44,817 bases of DNA from Uruburuella suis (GCF_004341385.1 NZ_SLXE01000022.1:1-44817), one strand, 5' to 3'. Positions 7,643 to 16,438 are shown, counted from the first letter of the stretch. Numbers and translations: made by a program. The notes: a model not told the origin generated them from the letters alone.

Positions 7643-8998
7643 ATGAAATCACCCGAATTATTACTGCCCGCCGGCGGCCTCGAGCGCATGAGGGCTGCGT
7701 TTGACTATGGCGCCGATGCCGTGTATGCCGGCAGCCCGCGCTATTCGCTGCGCGCGCGCAATAATGAATTTGCCAAGCTTGAAGTGCTGGAGCAAGGCAT
7801 TCGCGAAGCGCACGCGCGCAACAAGAAATTCTTTCTCACGGTAAACACCTTGCCGCACAACAGCAAGCTGAAAACCTTTATGGCCGATATGGAACCGCTG
7901 ATTGCCATGCAGCCCGATGCGCTGATTATGGCCGACCCCGGCCTGATTATGAACGTGCGCGAACGCTGGCCGGAAGTGCCGATTCATTTGTCGGTGCAGG
8001 CCAACACCACCAACTGGTGGGGCGTGAAATTCTGGCAGAAAATCGGCGTGGAACGCATTATTTTGTCGCGCGAATTGAGCATCGAAGAAATTGCCGAAAT
8101 CCGCCAACAATGCCCCGATATCGAGCTGGAAGTGTTTGTGCACGGCGCATTGTGCATCGCCTATTCCGGCCGCTGCCTGCTCTCGGGCTATTTCAACCAC
8201 CGCGACCCCAACCAAGGCACCTGCACCAATGCCTGCCGCTGGGATTACAAAGTGCACGATGCGGCCACCGATGAAATGGGCGACGCCAAATTGCTGCAAG
8301 GTTTCGATTTCAACCGCGCCCAAGAAGAAGCCAATGCCGCATTTGAAGGCATCAACGGCCAAGTGCGCCACCCGGCTGCCGATAAAGTGTTTCTGATTGA
8401 AGAGGCCAACCGCCCCGGCGAAATGATGCCGATTATGGAAGACGAACACGGCACTTATATTATGAATTCCAAAGACTTGCGCGCCATCGAGCAAGTGGCT
8501 AAGCTCGCCGAAATCGGCGTGGACAGCCTCAAAGTGGAAGGGCGCACCAAATCGGTGTATTACGTGGCGCGGGTGGCGCAGGCTTATCGAAAAGCGATTG
8601 ACGATGCCGTGGCGGGCAAGCCGTTTGACTTAGGCTTGCTGGCCGAATTGGAAGGCCTGGCCAACCGCGGCTACACACCCGGCTTTTTGGAGCGCCACCA
8701 AACGCAGGAATACCAAAACTATCTGGCCGGCCATTCACTGGCCAAGCAAAGCCAGTTTGTCGGCCAAGTCACCGAAATCGACGCCGAAGGCTGGGCCACC
8801 ATTGAAGTGAAAAACAAATTCAGTGTGGGCGACACGCTGGAAATCATCCACCCTAGCGGCAACCAAACCGTGCAACTGGCCGCGATGACGCGCAAAGGCG
8901 AAGCGGTGGACGTGGCACCGGGCAACGGCATCGAAGTGAAGATTCCGCAGATGCAGGGCAAAGAAAAAGCGCTGATTGCGCGGGTGATGAATCCGTAA
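7643..8998 (+). CDS. trhP: U32 family tRNA hydroxylation protein TrhP (YegQ)
   Basis: A 451-residue peptidase-U32-fold protein of the YegQ/TrhP type, which in E. coli supports prephenate-dependent 5-hydroxylation of uridine 34 in tRNA. Key features are the N-terminal ELLLPAGG, MADPGLIMN, LSVQANTTN, the cysteine-rich centre (VHGALCIAYSGRC, then TCTNACRW) that may hold a metal or cluster, and LKVEGRTKSVYYVA. The length matches the family. The start has AGG about 10 nt upstream. It is monocistronic, flanked by DUS hairpins. Confidence 0.88.
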   Translation: MKSPELLLPAGGLERMRAAFDYGADAVYAGSPRYSLRARNNEFAKLEVLEQGIREAHARNKKFFLTVNTLPHNSKLKTFMADMEPLIAMQPDALIMADPGLIMNVRERWPEVPIHLSVQANTTNWWGVKFWQKIGVERIILSRELSIEEIAEIRQQCPDIELEVFVHGALCIAYSGRCLLSGYFNHRDPNQGTCTNACRWDYKVHDAATDEMGDAKLLQGFDFNRAQEEANAAFEGINGQVRHPAADKVFLIEEANRPGEMMPIMEDEHGTYIMNSKDLRAIEQVAKLAEIGVDSLKVEGRTKSVYYVARVAQAYRKAIDDAVAGKPFDLGLLAELEGLANRGYTPGFLERHQTQEYQNYLAGHSLAKQSQFVGQVTEIDAEGWATIEVKNKFSVGDTLEIIHPSGNQTVQLAAMTRKGEAVDVAPGNGIEVKIPQMQGKEKALIARVMNP

Positions 8999-9019
8999 AC
9001 GGTGTTGGATAAAGAAACA

Positions 9020-9081
9020 AAGGCCGTATGAAACAATTTGCAGCAAGCAGCTTGCAGGTAAAAACCGTTTCAGACGGCCTT
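9020..9081. terminator. Imperfect DUS pair after trhP
   Basis: AGGCCGTATGAAA (one mismatch to DUS) faces TTTCAGACGGCCT across about 36 nt, within which GCAAGCAGCTTGC forms a short inner hairpin. It is a weak terminator candidate. Confidence 0.4.
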
Positions 9082-9130
9082 ATTTTGATTAGAATAGCAA
9101 TATTCATCTGCAAAACACAAAGGAGCCGTG

Positions 9131-9886
9131 ATGGCTGAAAATTCCCCTTCTAAAAGCCTGGTTTTATTGGGCATCACCTTGGCTGTCGGCCTGATTGCCG
9201 CTGCTTTCGTGCTGGGCACTCAGTTTAAAAACTTCCGCCAGCCCGGCACCATTACGGTGAAAGGCTTGGCTGAAAAGCCTTATCAGGCCGATAGCGCCGA
9301 ATGGCAAACCAGCGTGGTTGTGCATGGGGCAACTTATCAAGAAGTGCTCGACGGCCTGAAACGTGCGCAGCCGGTGTTGGCCAAATTTTTGCAGCAGCAC
9401 GGCTTTGGCGCGGCCGAAATCCAAACGCTCACGCCCACGGTGGAGCCTGCTTATGAAGAAAGCCGCAGCGGCGACGGCCGCTACCAACGAGTGCAAAACG
9501 GCTTTGACGGCGAACAAAAGTTGATGGTGAAAAGCAAAAATCTGGCCGATATCCAAGCCGCCAACCAGGCGATTTTATCCTTGCGTGCGGCCAATGAAGC
9601 CATCCGCTTCGAGCCGCCGCAATACTTGCTCAGTAATCTGGAAACCATCAAGCACGCGCTGATCACACAAGCCACCGAAGATGCCCACAAACGGGCGCAG
9701 GAATTCGCCAAAACCGGCGGCGCGGCGGTGGGCGCGATGCGTTCGGCTTCGCAAGGCTCGTTTAATATTTATGCCGACGGCGGCGAGGGCAGCAGCGATG
9801 ATTACGGCGGCGTGTATGACAAATCCACCATCGGCAAAAATGTGCGGCTGGTGGTGACAATTGAATACGGCATTGATGCGAAATAA
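9131..9886 (+). CDS. SIMPL domain protein (DUF541)
   Basis: A 251-residue protein anchored by one N-terminal helix (residues 9-30, LVLLGITLAVGLIAAAFVLG). The SIMPL/DUF541 domain follows: GTITVKGLAEKPYQAD, the middle helices, and the closing KNVRLVVTIEYGI strand. AAGGAG lies 5 nt before ATG 9131, which is preferred to GTG 9128. The bulk should face the periplasm. SIMPL proteins have been linked to outer-membrane or stress functions, but no reaction is established. Confidence 0.85.
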   Translation: MAENSPSKSLVLLGITLAVGLIAAAFVLGTQFKNFRQPGTITVKGLAEKPYQADSAEWQTSVVVHGATYQEVLDGLKRAQPVLAKFLQQHGFGAAEIQTLTPTVEPAYEESRSGDGRYQRVQNGFDGEQKLMVKSKNLADIQAANQAILSLRAANEAIRFEPPQYLLSNLETIKHALITQATEDAHKRAQEFAKTGGAAVGAMRSASQGSFNIYADGGEGSSDDYGGVYDKSTIGKNVRLVVTIEYGIDAK

Positions 9887-9910
9887 TGGTATTCATGTGT
9901 AGATAAAGAG

Positions 9911-9940
9911 AGGCCGTCTGAATGTTCAGACGGCCTTTTT
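9911..9940. terminator. Bidirectional DUS terminator
   Basis: AGGCCGTCTGAA and TTCAGACGGCCT with a 2-nt spacer and T residues, between the convergent SIMPL and NRAMP-like genes. It can serve both. Confidence 0.75.
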
Positions 9941-9949
9941 GATGCTTTT

Positions 9950-11140
9950 TTAACCCATCAAAGCACCGAAATATTTCACCAGCGTGATGCCGCTCAACAC
10001 CGCCATCAACACCACCACAATCAGGCCGGCCACCGTCATCCACAGCGGGTGTTTGTAGTCGCCCACGATATTGGTTTTATAGGCTGCCAGCAAAATCAGG
10101 CCGAGCGATATAGGCAGAATCAGGCCGTTGAGCGTGCCCACCAGCACCAAAATCTGCGCCGGCCGCCCCACGGTGGCGAGCACGGCGGTGGAAACCGCGA
10201 TAAAGCCGATTACCCACCAATTGCGGTGGCGCGCGATGGCGGGGCTAAAGCCGGTGATAAACGACACCGAAGTATAAGCCGCGCCGATCACCGAGGTAAT
10301 CGAAGCGGCCCAAATCACCACGCCGAAAATCAGCAGGCCGATATTGCCCGCCACATATTCAAACGGGGTGGAAGCCGGATTTTTCGGGTCGAGCGCCACG
10401 CCTTGCGACACCACGCCGAGCACGGCCAAAAAGAGCACCACACGCATCACCGAGGCAATCAGAATCGCCGAAATCGAGCTTTTGCTCACTTCGGGCAGCG
10501 CCGCCTTGCCTTTGATGCCGGCATCGAGCAGGCGGTGGGCGCCGGCAAAAGTGATGTAGCCGCCCACGGTGCCGCCCACCAGCGTCACAATGGCGATGGC
10601 ATCCAATTCAAGCGGCACAAATGTGCGCAAAGCGGCTTCGCCCAGCGGCGGGCTGGCTTTAAACGCCACATACACGGTGAGCGCAATCATGATAAAGCCC
10701 ATGATTTGGGCGAATCGGTCCATCACTTTGCCGGCTTCGCGAAACAGGAAAATGCCGATGGCAATCAGGCCGCTGATAATCGCGCCGGTTTCGGGCGAGA
10801 GGCCGGTGAGAATGTTTAAGCCCAAGCCCGCGCCGCCGACGTTGCCGATGTTGAACGCCAGCCCGCCCATCACAATCAAAAGCGCCAATAAATAGCCCGC
10901 GCCGGGCAGCACTTTGTTGGCAATATCCTGCGCACGCTGCTCCGACACGGCGATGATGCGCCAAATATTCAACTGCGCGCCGATGTCGAGCAGAATCGAG
11001 AGCAAAATCACAAAGCCGAAGCTCGCCAGCAGCGTTTGCGTGAAGGTGGCGGTTTGGGTGAGAAAGCCCGGGCCGATGGCGGAAGTGGCCATCAGGAAAG
11101 CCGCGCCCAGCAGCACGCTGCGGTTGGAAGATTGAGACAT
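9950..11140 (-). CDS. NRAMP-like carrier lacking metal-binding motifs, linked to pxpABC
   Basis: A 396-residue polytopic membrane protein of the NRAMP superfamily, last gene of the 5-oxoprolinase operon (compare ycsG beside pxpA in Bacillus). The TM1 metal signature DPGN of true NRAMP proteins is absent: the segment reads SAIGPGFLTQTATFTQ. The TM6 motif MPH is also missing, with GGTVGGYITFAGAHRL in its place. A divalent metal substrate is therefore unlikely. Uptake of 5-oxoproline or a related compound is suggested by the operon (inference). GGAGC precedes the ATG. A 74-nt gap separates it from pxpA. Confidence 0.82.
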   Translation of the reverse strand: MSQSSNRSVLLGAAFLMATSAIGPGFLTQTATFTQTLLASFGFVILLSILLDIGAQLNIWRIIAVSEQRAQDIANKVLPGAGYLLALLIVMGGLAFNIGNVGGAGLGLNILTGLSPETGAIISGLIAIGIFLFREAGKVMDRFAQIMGFIMIALTVYVAFKASPPLGEAALRTFVPLELDAIAIVTLVGGTVGGYITFAGAHRLLDAGIKGKAALPEVSKSSISAILIASVMRVVLFLAVLGVVSQGVALDPKNPASTPFEYVAGNIGLLIFGVVIWAASITSVIGAAYTSVSFITGFSPAIARHRNWWVIGFIAVSTAVLATVGRPAQILVLVGTLNGLILPISLGLILLAAYKTNIVGDYKHPLWMTVAGLIVVVLMAVLSGITLVKYFGALMG

Positions 11141-11214
11141 GGAATGCTCCTTTTAAGGATTGATTAAAACGGGCGGGGCGGCAAAGCTGATTTGGGCATG
11201 GATGCCATGCAGTT

Positions 11215-11955
11215 TCAGACGGCCTCAATCCGAATGCCGTTCGCTTTTAAAGCCGCGCTGATTTTGTCGGCAAATTCCAGCGCGTGTGCGCCGTCGCCGT
11301 GTAAACAAATGCTGTCGGCCTGCACCGCGATTTTTCCGCCGCCGTCAACCGTGTTTACCGTGCCGGTTTGCACCATCTGCAACACTTGCGCAATCGCTTC
11401 TTCATCGCTGCTGATTTGCGCATCGGCTCTGCTGCGCGGCACCAGCGAGCCGTCGGGCATATAGCGGCGGTCGGCAAACACTTCCGAAATCACGTCTAAA
11501 CCGGCGGCTTTACCGGCCTCAAGCAACTGGCTGCCCGAGAGCGCCATCAGCTTTAATTCGGGGTTGAAGCGGCGCACACTTTCGGCCAGCGCATCAGCCA
11601 ATTTGCGATCGGCGGCGGCTTGGTTGTAAAGCGCACCGTGCGGCTTCACATAGGCCGTCTGAAGCCCTTCGGCATCGCACAAGGCTTGCAGCGCGCCGAG
11701 CTGATAGTGCAGATAGGCATTCAATTCGGCTGCGGGCAGGTGCATATTGGTGCGACCGAAGTTTTCGCGGTCGGGGTAGCCCGGGTGCGCACCGATGCGC
11801 ACGCTGTGTTGCTTCGCCCATGTCAGCGCGCGCTGCATGTCGGCGGCGCTGCCTGCATGCAGGGCGCAGGCGATGTTGGCGGAGGAAACGCGTTGCAGCA
11901 AGGCTTTGTCGCTGCCGCAGCCTTCGGCGAGATCGGCATTCAAATCAACGTGCAT
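11215..11955 (-). CDS. pxpA: 5-oxoprolinase subunit A
   Basis: A 246-residue LamB/YcsF protein. With PxpB and PxpC it forms the prokaryotic ATP-dependent 5-oxoprolinase, which opens pyroglutamate to glutamate. Family motifs are VDLNADLAEG at the start, NIACALHAG (usually NIACGFHAG), IGAHPGYPDRENFGR and YVKPHGALYN. It overlaps pxpC by 11 nt. The last codons GAG GCC GTC TGA are a complete DUS core, so the uptake sequence supplies the stop. Another DUS core is read within the gene near 11652. Confidence 0.93.
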   Translation of the reverse strand: MHVDLNADLAEGCGSDKALLQRVSSANIACALHAGSAADMQRALTWAKQHSVRIGAHPGYPDRENFGRTNMHLPAAELNAYLHYQLGALQALCDAEGLQTAYVKPHGALYNQAAADRKLADALAESVRRFNPELKLMALSGSQLLEAGKAAGLDVISEVFADRRYMPDGSLVPRSRADAQISSDEEAIAQVLQMVQTGTVNTVDGGGKIAVQADSICLHGDGAHALEFADKISAALKANGIRIEAV

Positions 11956-12874
11956 AATCGGCTATCCTTTTGATTTGGTTTAAATAGATTTGGTTTTTCA
12001 GGTGCAGTTTTGCGGCTTCTTCGGCGCTGCATATTTGAAAATAAATTTCGCTGCCAAAGCGCACTTGCGCCAGCCGCCCCAAATCGGCCGCCACCACGCA
12101 GGCGATTTTCGGGTAGCCGCCGGTGGTTTGGGTGTCGGCCATCAGCACAATCGGCTGCCCCGAGGGCGGCACTTGTATGGTGCCGAAAGGCACGGCATGC
12201 GAGAGCATTTCCAGCGGCTGCGCCAGCGCCAGCGTTTCGCCGCTGAAGCGGTAGCCCATGCGGTTGCTGTTGCTTTGCAACACCCAAGGCTGCTGCCACA
12301 GCGCCCGCTGGGCGTCAAGGCCGAAAGCGGCATATTCAGATGAGGGCAGGGCGCGGATGCTGGTGGCGGGGGTGATCGGCGCCACGCCGATGTGCGAGAG
12401 GCTGCGCGCGCCTGCGCCTAGCGGCACTTCATCACCCGCTTGCAGGCAGTGGCCTTGAAAGCCGCCGAAAGCCGCTTTTAAATCGGTGCTGCGCGCGCCC
12501 AAAATTTCGGGCACATCAAAGCCGCCGGCCACGCATAAATAGCCATACATGCCCTGCACGGCGCGCTTGAGCGTGAGCGTTTGGCCGCGCCGCGCGGTGT
12601 AGCGCCAATAGGAATACACGGGCTGCTCTTCAAGCGCGGCTTCATAAATGGCGCCGGTGAGGCAGAAAGGCGTGTCACGCGTAAACGATACGCTGATGCC
12701 GCCCAATGCGATTTCGAGCGCCGCCGCGCCGGTTTCGTTGCCCAGCAGCAGGTTGCCGGCCTGCAAGGCGAGCGTGTCCATCGCGCCGGCGTGGCCGATG
12801 CCGAAACGGCGCAGGCCGAAGCGGCCCAAATCTTGAATGTGTGCAATGGCCTGCACGCTGTGTATGCGCATCAT
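11945..12874 (-). CDS. pxpC: 5-oxoprolinase subunit C
   Basis: A 309-residue KipA/biotin-dependent carboxyltransferase-like subunit. Motifs are IQDLGRFGLRRFGIGHAGAMD at the N-terminus, GGFDVPEILGARSTD in the centre and LMADTQTTGGYPKIA near the C-terminus. Its ATG at 12874 overlaps the pxpB stop (ATGA), with GAGG 7 nt upstream, so translation is coupled. It overlaps pxpA downstream. Confidence 0.93.
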   Translation of the reverse strand: MMRIHSVQAIAHIQDLGRFGLRRFGIGHAGAMDTLALQAGNLLLGNETGAAALEIALGGISVSFTRDTPFCLTGAIYEAALEEQPVYSYWRYTARRGQTLTLKRAVQGMYGYLCVAGGFDVPEILGARSTDLKAAFGGFQGHCLQAGDEVPLGAGARSLSHIGVAPITPATSIRALPSSEYAAFGLDAQRALWQQPWVLQSNSNRMGYRFSGETLALAQPLEMLSHAVPFGTIQVPPSGQPIVLMADTQTTGGYPKIACVVAADLGRLAQVRFGSEIYFQICSAEEAAKLHLKNQIYLNQIKRIADYAR

Positions 12875-13521
12875 AAGCGTACCTCCTCGGCCACAAAGCG
12901 CACGGTGTCGCCGGCGAGCAAAAGCGTGGGCGGATAAGAAGCCGTCTGAAACAAAGCGATGTCGGTGCGGCCGATGAGCTGCCAGCCGCCGGGCGAGGTA
13001 AAGGGATACACGCCGGTTTGGCTGCCGCCTATGCCCACCGAGCCTGCGGGCACTTCGGTGCGCGGCTCGGCGCGGCGTGGCGTGTGCAGATGCTCGGGCA
13101 GGCCGCCCAAATAAGGAAAGCCGGGCTGAAAGCCCATCATAAACACGGTGTAAACAGGCGCGGTGTGTCGGCGCACGATTTCGGCGGGTGTGGTGCGGTG
13201 AAAGGCCGCCACTTCGGCCAAATCGGCGCCGAATTCGCCGCCATAGCGCACCGGAATATCCACATGCCGGCCTTGGTGGGTGTCGGCTTTAATGTGCGGC
13301 CACAGATTTTTCAGGCCGTCTGAAAGCCGGTTTAAATCCGTGTCGGGCAGGGCAAACACGGTGAGATTATTCATGCCGGCAACGGTTTCCAGCACGCCGG
13401 GCAACGCCGCCGCGGCCTCGGCAAACGCCCACAGCCGCTGCTGCTTGCCCAATTCGGCAGGCGGCGGCAGCGTGCAAACGAGGGCGGATTCGCTGATGGG
13501 GGAGAGGGTAATCGGTATCAT
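12871..13521 (-). CDS. pxpB: 5-oxoprolinase subunit B
   Basis: A 216-residue KipI-type subunit and first gene of the pxpB-C-A-carrier operon. Motifs are HVDIPVRYGGEFGADL, VYTVFMMGFQPGFPYLGGL and GSVGIGGSQTGVYPF, diagnostic of PxpB/KipI. It is transcribed from a good promoter at 13554-13583. A DUS core sits inside the coding sequence near 13317. Confidence 0.93.
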   Translation of the reverse strand: MIPITLSPISESALVCTLPPPAELGKQQRLWAFAEAAAALPGVLETVAGMNNLTVFALPDTDLNRLSDGLKNLWPHIKADTHQGRHVDIPVRYGGEFGADLAEVAAFHRTTPAEIVRRHTAPVYTVFMMGFQPGFPYLGGLPEHLHTPRRAEPRTEVPAGSVGIGGSQTGVYPFTSPGGWQLIGRTDIALFQTASYPPTLLLAGDTVRFVAEEVRL

Positions 13522-13553
13522 GGCAGGCTTTTGGCAGGAAATGATATGGTTTG

Positions 13554-13583
13554 CTTATAGCGGCCTTGTTAACAAACTGTCAA
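13554..13583 (-). promoter_or_regulatory. pxp operon promoter with a palindrome in the spacer
   Basis: On the minus strand TTGACA (13578-13583) and TATAAG (13554-13559) are 18 bp apart. The spacer contains the perfect 10-bp palindrome TTGTTAACAA (13566-13575), a candidate operator. No regulator gene is adjacent. Confidence 0.65.
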
Positions 13584-13845
13584 GCCGTGCACCCTAATGT
13601 TGACGTTTACCGGCTTGATTGGCAATCGATTTTTTATTTTATGTGTTTGGCGCAAAAAGGGTTTTGACTAAGATTTTGCCACATGCCAATGCGGCTTTCG
13701 CTTTGCAGCCTGCGTGTTAAAAAGCTTAAAAAGGCTTGAGCCGCGCCGCTTCGGCCTGTACACCTGAAAAGGCAGCAAGCATTCAGGCCGTTGCCCGTCT
13801 AATGCGGGCAATGATTCTTAAAGTGAAACACGATAGGGAGAAACC

Positions 13846-14931
13846 ATGAATTTGCACACCATTAAAAATATCCAACGCCTGCAATCCAACCCCAGCGTTA
13901 CCCTCACCTTGCCGACCCACCGCACCTACCCCGACAATGAAAAAGACGCCATCCGTCTGAAAAATCTGGTCAACGAAGCCATCAGCCGTTTGGAAAAAGA
14001 TTTCGGCAAGCGTGAAAGCGCGCCGATTGCTGAAAAAATCAACCGCTTGGCCGCCGGCGTGAGCCACCGCCACAACCTCGACGGCTTGGTGATTTTTGCC
14101 AGCGCCGATTATGCCGAGCTTTTCCACCTGCCTTTCTGCCTGCCCGAGCGCGTCACCGTGGCCGATAATTTTCTCACCCGCGATTTGGTGTATGCCCTCA
14201 ACCGCAGCCCGCTTTATCTGCTCACCGTGCTGAGCGAGCACGGCACACGGCTTTTTGTGGGGCACAAAGATGCGCTCGACGAAGTGAATGCCTATGGCTT
14301 TCCTTTCAGCCTGGCCGAAGAAACCGCCGAAGCCAACCCCAGCCAAGACATCAGCCATGTGCGCGACCAAATGATCACCGACCATATGCGCGAAGTGGGC
14401 GATGCGCTGCTTGAAGCGCAAAAGCAGATTGCCGCGCCCATCGTGGTGGCCGGAGTCGACCGCAATATCGGCCATTTCAAAGAAGGCGCGCGCAATCAGG
14501 CACAAGTGATGCTTTATATCAACAGCGGCCTCAACAGCGATAGCGAGCACCAATTGGCACAACGCATTTGGCCGCAAATCAAAGAAGCGCTGGCAGAGGC
14601 GCGCACTCGGGTGAATGCCGATTTGGAAACGGCCAAGAGCAACAACCTTTTTGTGGGCGGCTTAAACGAAATCTGGCAGGCCGTCAACGAAGGGCGCGCC
14701 GATGTGTTGGTGGTGGAAGAAGATCTGCATATTGCAGCCGAGGTGAGCGATGATGGCCGCGAAATCACCGAAATATTGGGCGGCTCGGTCGGCCAAAACG
14801 GCTATGCAGACATTGTGGACGAAATCATCGAAAAAGCGCTGGCCACCGGCGCCCAAGTGAAATTTGCCGACAACGGCAGCCTGAAAAGCATCAACCCCAT
14901 GCGCGGCATGGCGGTGATTACCCGCTATTGA
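13846..14931 (+). CDS. baeRF family 3 protein, candidate Balon-type ribosome hibernation factor
   Basis: A 361-residue protein with the bacterial archaeo-eukaryotic release factor (baeRF3) layout. N-terminal VTLTLPTHRTYPDNEKDAIRLKNL is followed by NLDGLVIFASADYAELFHLP and LYLLTVLSEHGTRLFVG. The central domain includes PIVVAGVDRNIGHF, and an eRF1-domain-3-like C-terminus contains GGLNEIWQAVNEGRADVLVVEE. There is no GGQ tripeptide, so peptide release is not expected. Balon, the hibernation factor of Psychrobacter, belongs to this group, and a similar role is inferred here. AGGGAGAAACC precedes the ATG. It is monocistronic, divergent from pxpB. Confidence 0.78.
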   Translation: MNLHTIKNIQRLQSNPSVTLTLPTHRTYPDNEKDAIRLKNLVNEAISRLEKDFGKRESAPIAEKINRLAAGVSHRHNLDGLVIFASADYAELFHLPFCLPERVTVADNFLTRDLVYALNRSPLYLLTVLSEHGTRLFVGHKDALDEVNAYGFPFSLAEETAEANPSQDISHVRDQMITDHMREVGDALLEAQKQIAAPIVVAGVDRNIGHFKEGARNQAQVMLYINSGLNSDSEHQLAQRIWPQIKEALAEARTRVNADLETAKSNNLFVGGLNEIWQAVNEGRADVLVVEEDLHIAAEVSDDGREITEILGGSVGQNGYADIVDEIIEKALATGAQVKFADNGSLKSINPMRGMAVITRY

Positions 14932-14955
14932 TTGTATATAAAGATGCATGAACGA

Positions 14956-14987
14956 AAGGCCGTCTGAAAGCGTTCAGACGGCCTTTT
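14956..14987 (+). terminator. DUS hairpin terminator
   Basis: AAAGGCCGTCTGAA with TTCAGACGGCCTTT and a short loop, then TTATAA. It ends the baeRF3 gene. Confidence 0.75.
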
Positions 14988-15065
14988 ATAATGAAATGCA
15001 TAAAAAAGTGACACAACGGGGTAGGTTAAAGCCATAAGCCGTCTGAAACGTTGGGTTTATCAACT
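14987..15065. repeat. Family B repeat, truncated
   Basis: It begins TATAATGAAATGCATAAAAA and continues into GTGACAC and the GTTGGGTTTATCAAC segment shared with copies at 18793 and 30470. The right terminus is lost. Confidence 0.6.
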
Positions 15066-15124
15066 CAAGCGATATTATTACTGAAAGCTTTCAGACGGCC
15101 TTTTATATTAATGATTTAAATCGC

Positions 15125-16360
15125 TTATTTTCCCATTCCCTGTAAATCATAGCCGCTGGGTGCCTGATAAATGCGCAAGCCGAATTCACCGGCCACGGCA
15201 AAAATGTGGTCGAAAATATCGGCCTGTATGCCCTCGTATTCCGCCCACACCACCGTGTTGGTGAAGCAATAAATTTCCAGCGGAATGCCTTTGTCGCCCG
15301 CATCGAGCTGGCGCACCATCAGCGTCATGTCTTTGCGGATGTGGCGGTTGTTTTCCAGATATTGCTGCAAATAAGCGCGGAAAGTGCCCAAATTGGTGAG
15401 GTGGCGGCCGTTTAAATAGCTCGGGTTATCAATGTGGTTGGCTTCGTTGAATTCGCGTATCGAAGCCTGGCGCGTGTCGAGATAATCGGTGAGCAGGCGG
15501 CTTTGGCGCAGATGGGCGATTTCGGCAGCGCTTAAAAAATGCACGCTGTTGCTGTCGATATACACCGCCCGCTTGATGCGCCGTCCGCCAGATTCGCTCA
15601 TGTGGCGCCAGTTTTTAAACGAATCGGAAATCAGCGCATAAGTGGGCAGGGTGGTGACGGTGTTGTCCCAGTTTTGCACTTTCACCGTGGTGAGCCCGAT
15701 ATCGGTCACGCTGCCGTCGGCGCCGTATTTCGGCATTTCCAGCCAGTCGCCGATATTGAGCATGCGGTTGGCCGAAAGCTGGATGCCGGCCACCAAGCCC
15801 AAAATCGGATCTTTAAACACCAGCATCAACACTGCCGTCATCGCACCCAAGCCGCTGAGCAAAATTAGGGGCGATTGGCCGAGCAAAAGTGAAATCAGCA
15901 AAATCACAATGCCGATAGAAGCCAAAAGCTTAATGGTTTGCACGAGCCCGCGCACCGGAAAATGCTGCGCCAGATTGCGGCGGAACAAATAAGTTTGCAG
16001 CGTGTCGAGCAGTGCAAAAATAGCAAGCAGGCCAAACACCAAGCACCAAATATTGGTGAGCGTAATCAAGCCTTCGCGCCATTCGCTCGCCGGCAGCCAA
16101 ATGCGCAGCTGCACCGCCAGCAACACGCCCTGAATGGTGAGCGCCAAATTGCTAAACAGCTTTTGCTGGCTCAAAATATTCAGAAAAAGCAGCTTCGACG
16201 CCTGCAAGCGCTTGCCTAAAAAGCGGAAAAGGCCGTAATGGATAAAAGCGTGCAGCAGCAAAGTGGTGAGGATAATCAAGCCTATCATCACAATATTCAC
16301 CACCAAATCAGAGTGGGAATAACCGTGGCTGCTGAGCCATTGCAGCAAATGTTCACGCAT
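15125..16360 (-). CDS. ybdG: YbdG-type small-conductance mechanosensitive channel
   Basis: An MscS-superfamily channel of 411 residues, the size of E. coli YbdG (415). Five or so N-terminal membrane helices precede the pore helix LLSGLGAMTAVLMLVFKD. The beta domain follows, with QLSANRMLNIGDWLEMP, VTDIGLTTVKVQNWDNT and TLPTYALISDSFKNWRHM, typical of the YbdG branch. It gates in hypo-osmotic shock in the inner membrane. ATG 16360 follows AAAGG at a normal distance. The longer frame to 16447 runs through a DUS hairpin and is rejected. Confidence 0.88.
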   Translation of the reverse strand: MREHLLQWLSSHGYSHSDLVVNIVMIGLIILTTLLLHAFIHYGLFRFLGKRLQASKLLFLNILSQQKLFSNLALTIQGVLLAVQLRIWLPASEWREGLITLTNIWCLVFGLLAIFALLDTLQTYLFRRNLAQHFPVRGLVQTIKLLASIGIVILLISLLLGQSPLILLSGLGAMTAVLMLVFKDPILGLVAGIQLSANRMLNIGDWLEMPKYGADGSVTDIGLTTVKVQNWDNTVTTLPTYALISDSFKNWRHMSESGGRRIKRAVYIDSNSVHFLSAAEIAHLRQSRLLTDYLDTRQASIREFNEANHIDNPSYLNGRHLTNLGTFRAYLQQYLENNRHIRKDMTLMVRQLDAGDKGIPLEIYCFTNTVVWAEYEGIQADIFDHIFAVAGEFGLRIYQAPSGYDLQGMGK

Positions 16361-16403
16361 GGGCAAATGCCTTTCATGTGGTTTTCGGGAGCGCCGATTG
16401 TAA

Positions 16404-16438
16404 CACAGGCCGTCTGAAAGGCTTTCAGACGGCCTGTG
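16404..16438. other. Long DUS hairpin between divergent genes
   Basis: CACAGGCCGTCTGAAAG and CTTTCAGACGGCCTGTG form 17-bp perfect arms around one base. It lies upstream of both ybdG and argS, so it ends no visible gene and may act as uptake signal or insulator. Confidence 0.55.

Noticed and set aside
10049..10819. 256-residue His/Gly-rich frame on the plus strand
   Set aside because: It is the antisense of the NRAMP-like gene. Composition reflects reversed codon bias and there is no ribosome site.
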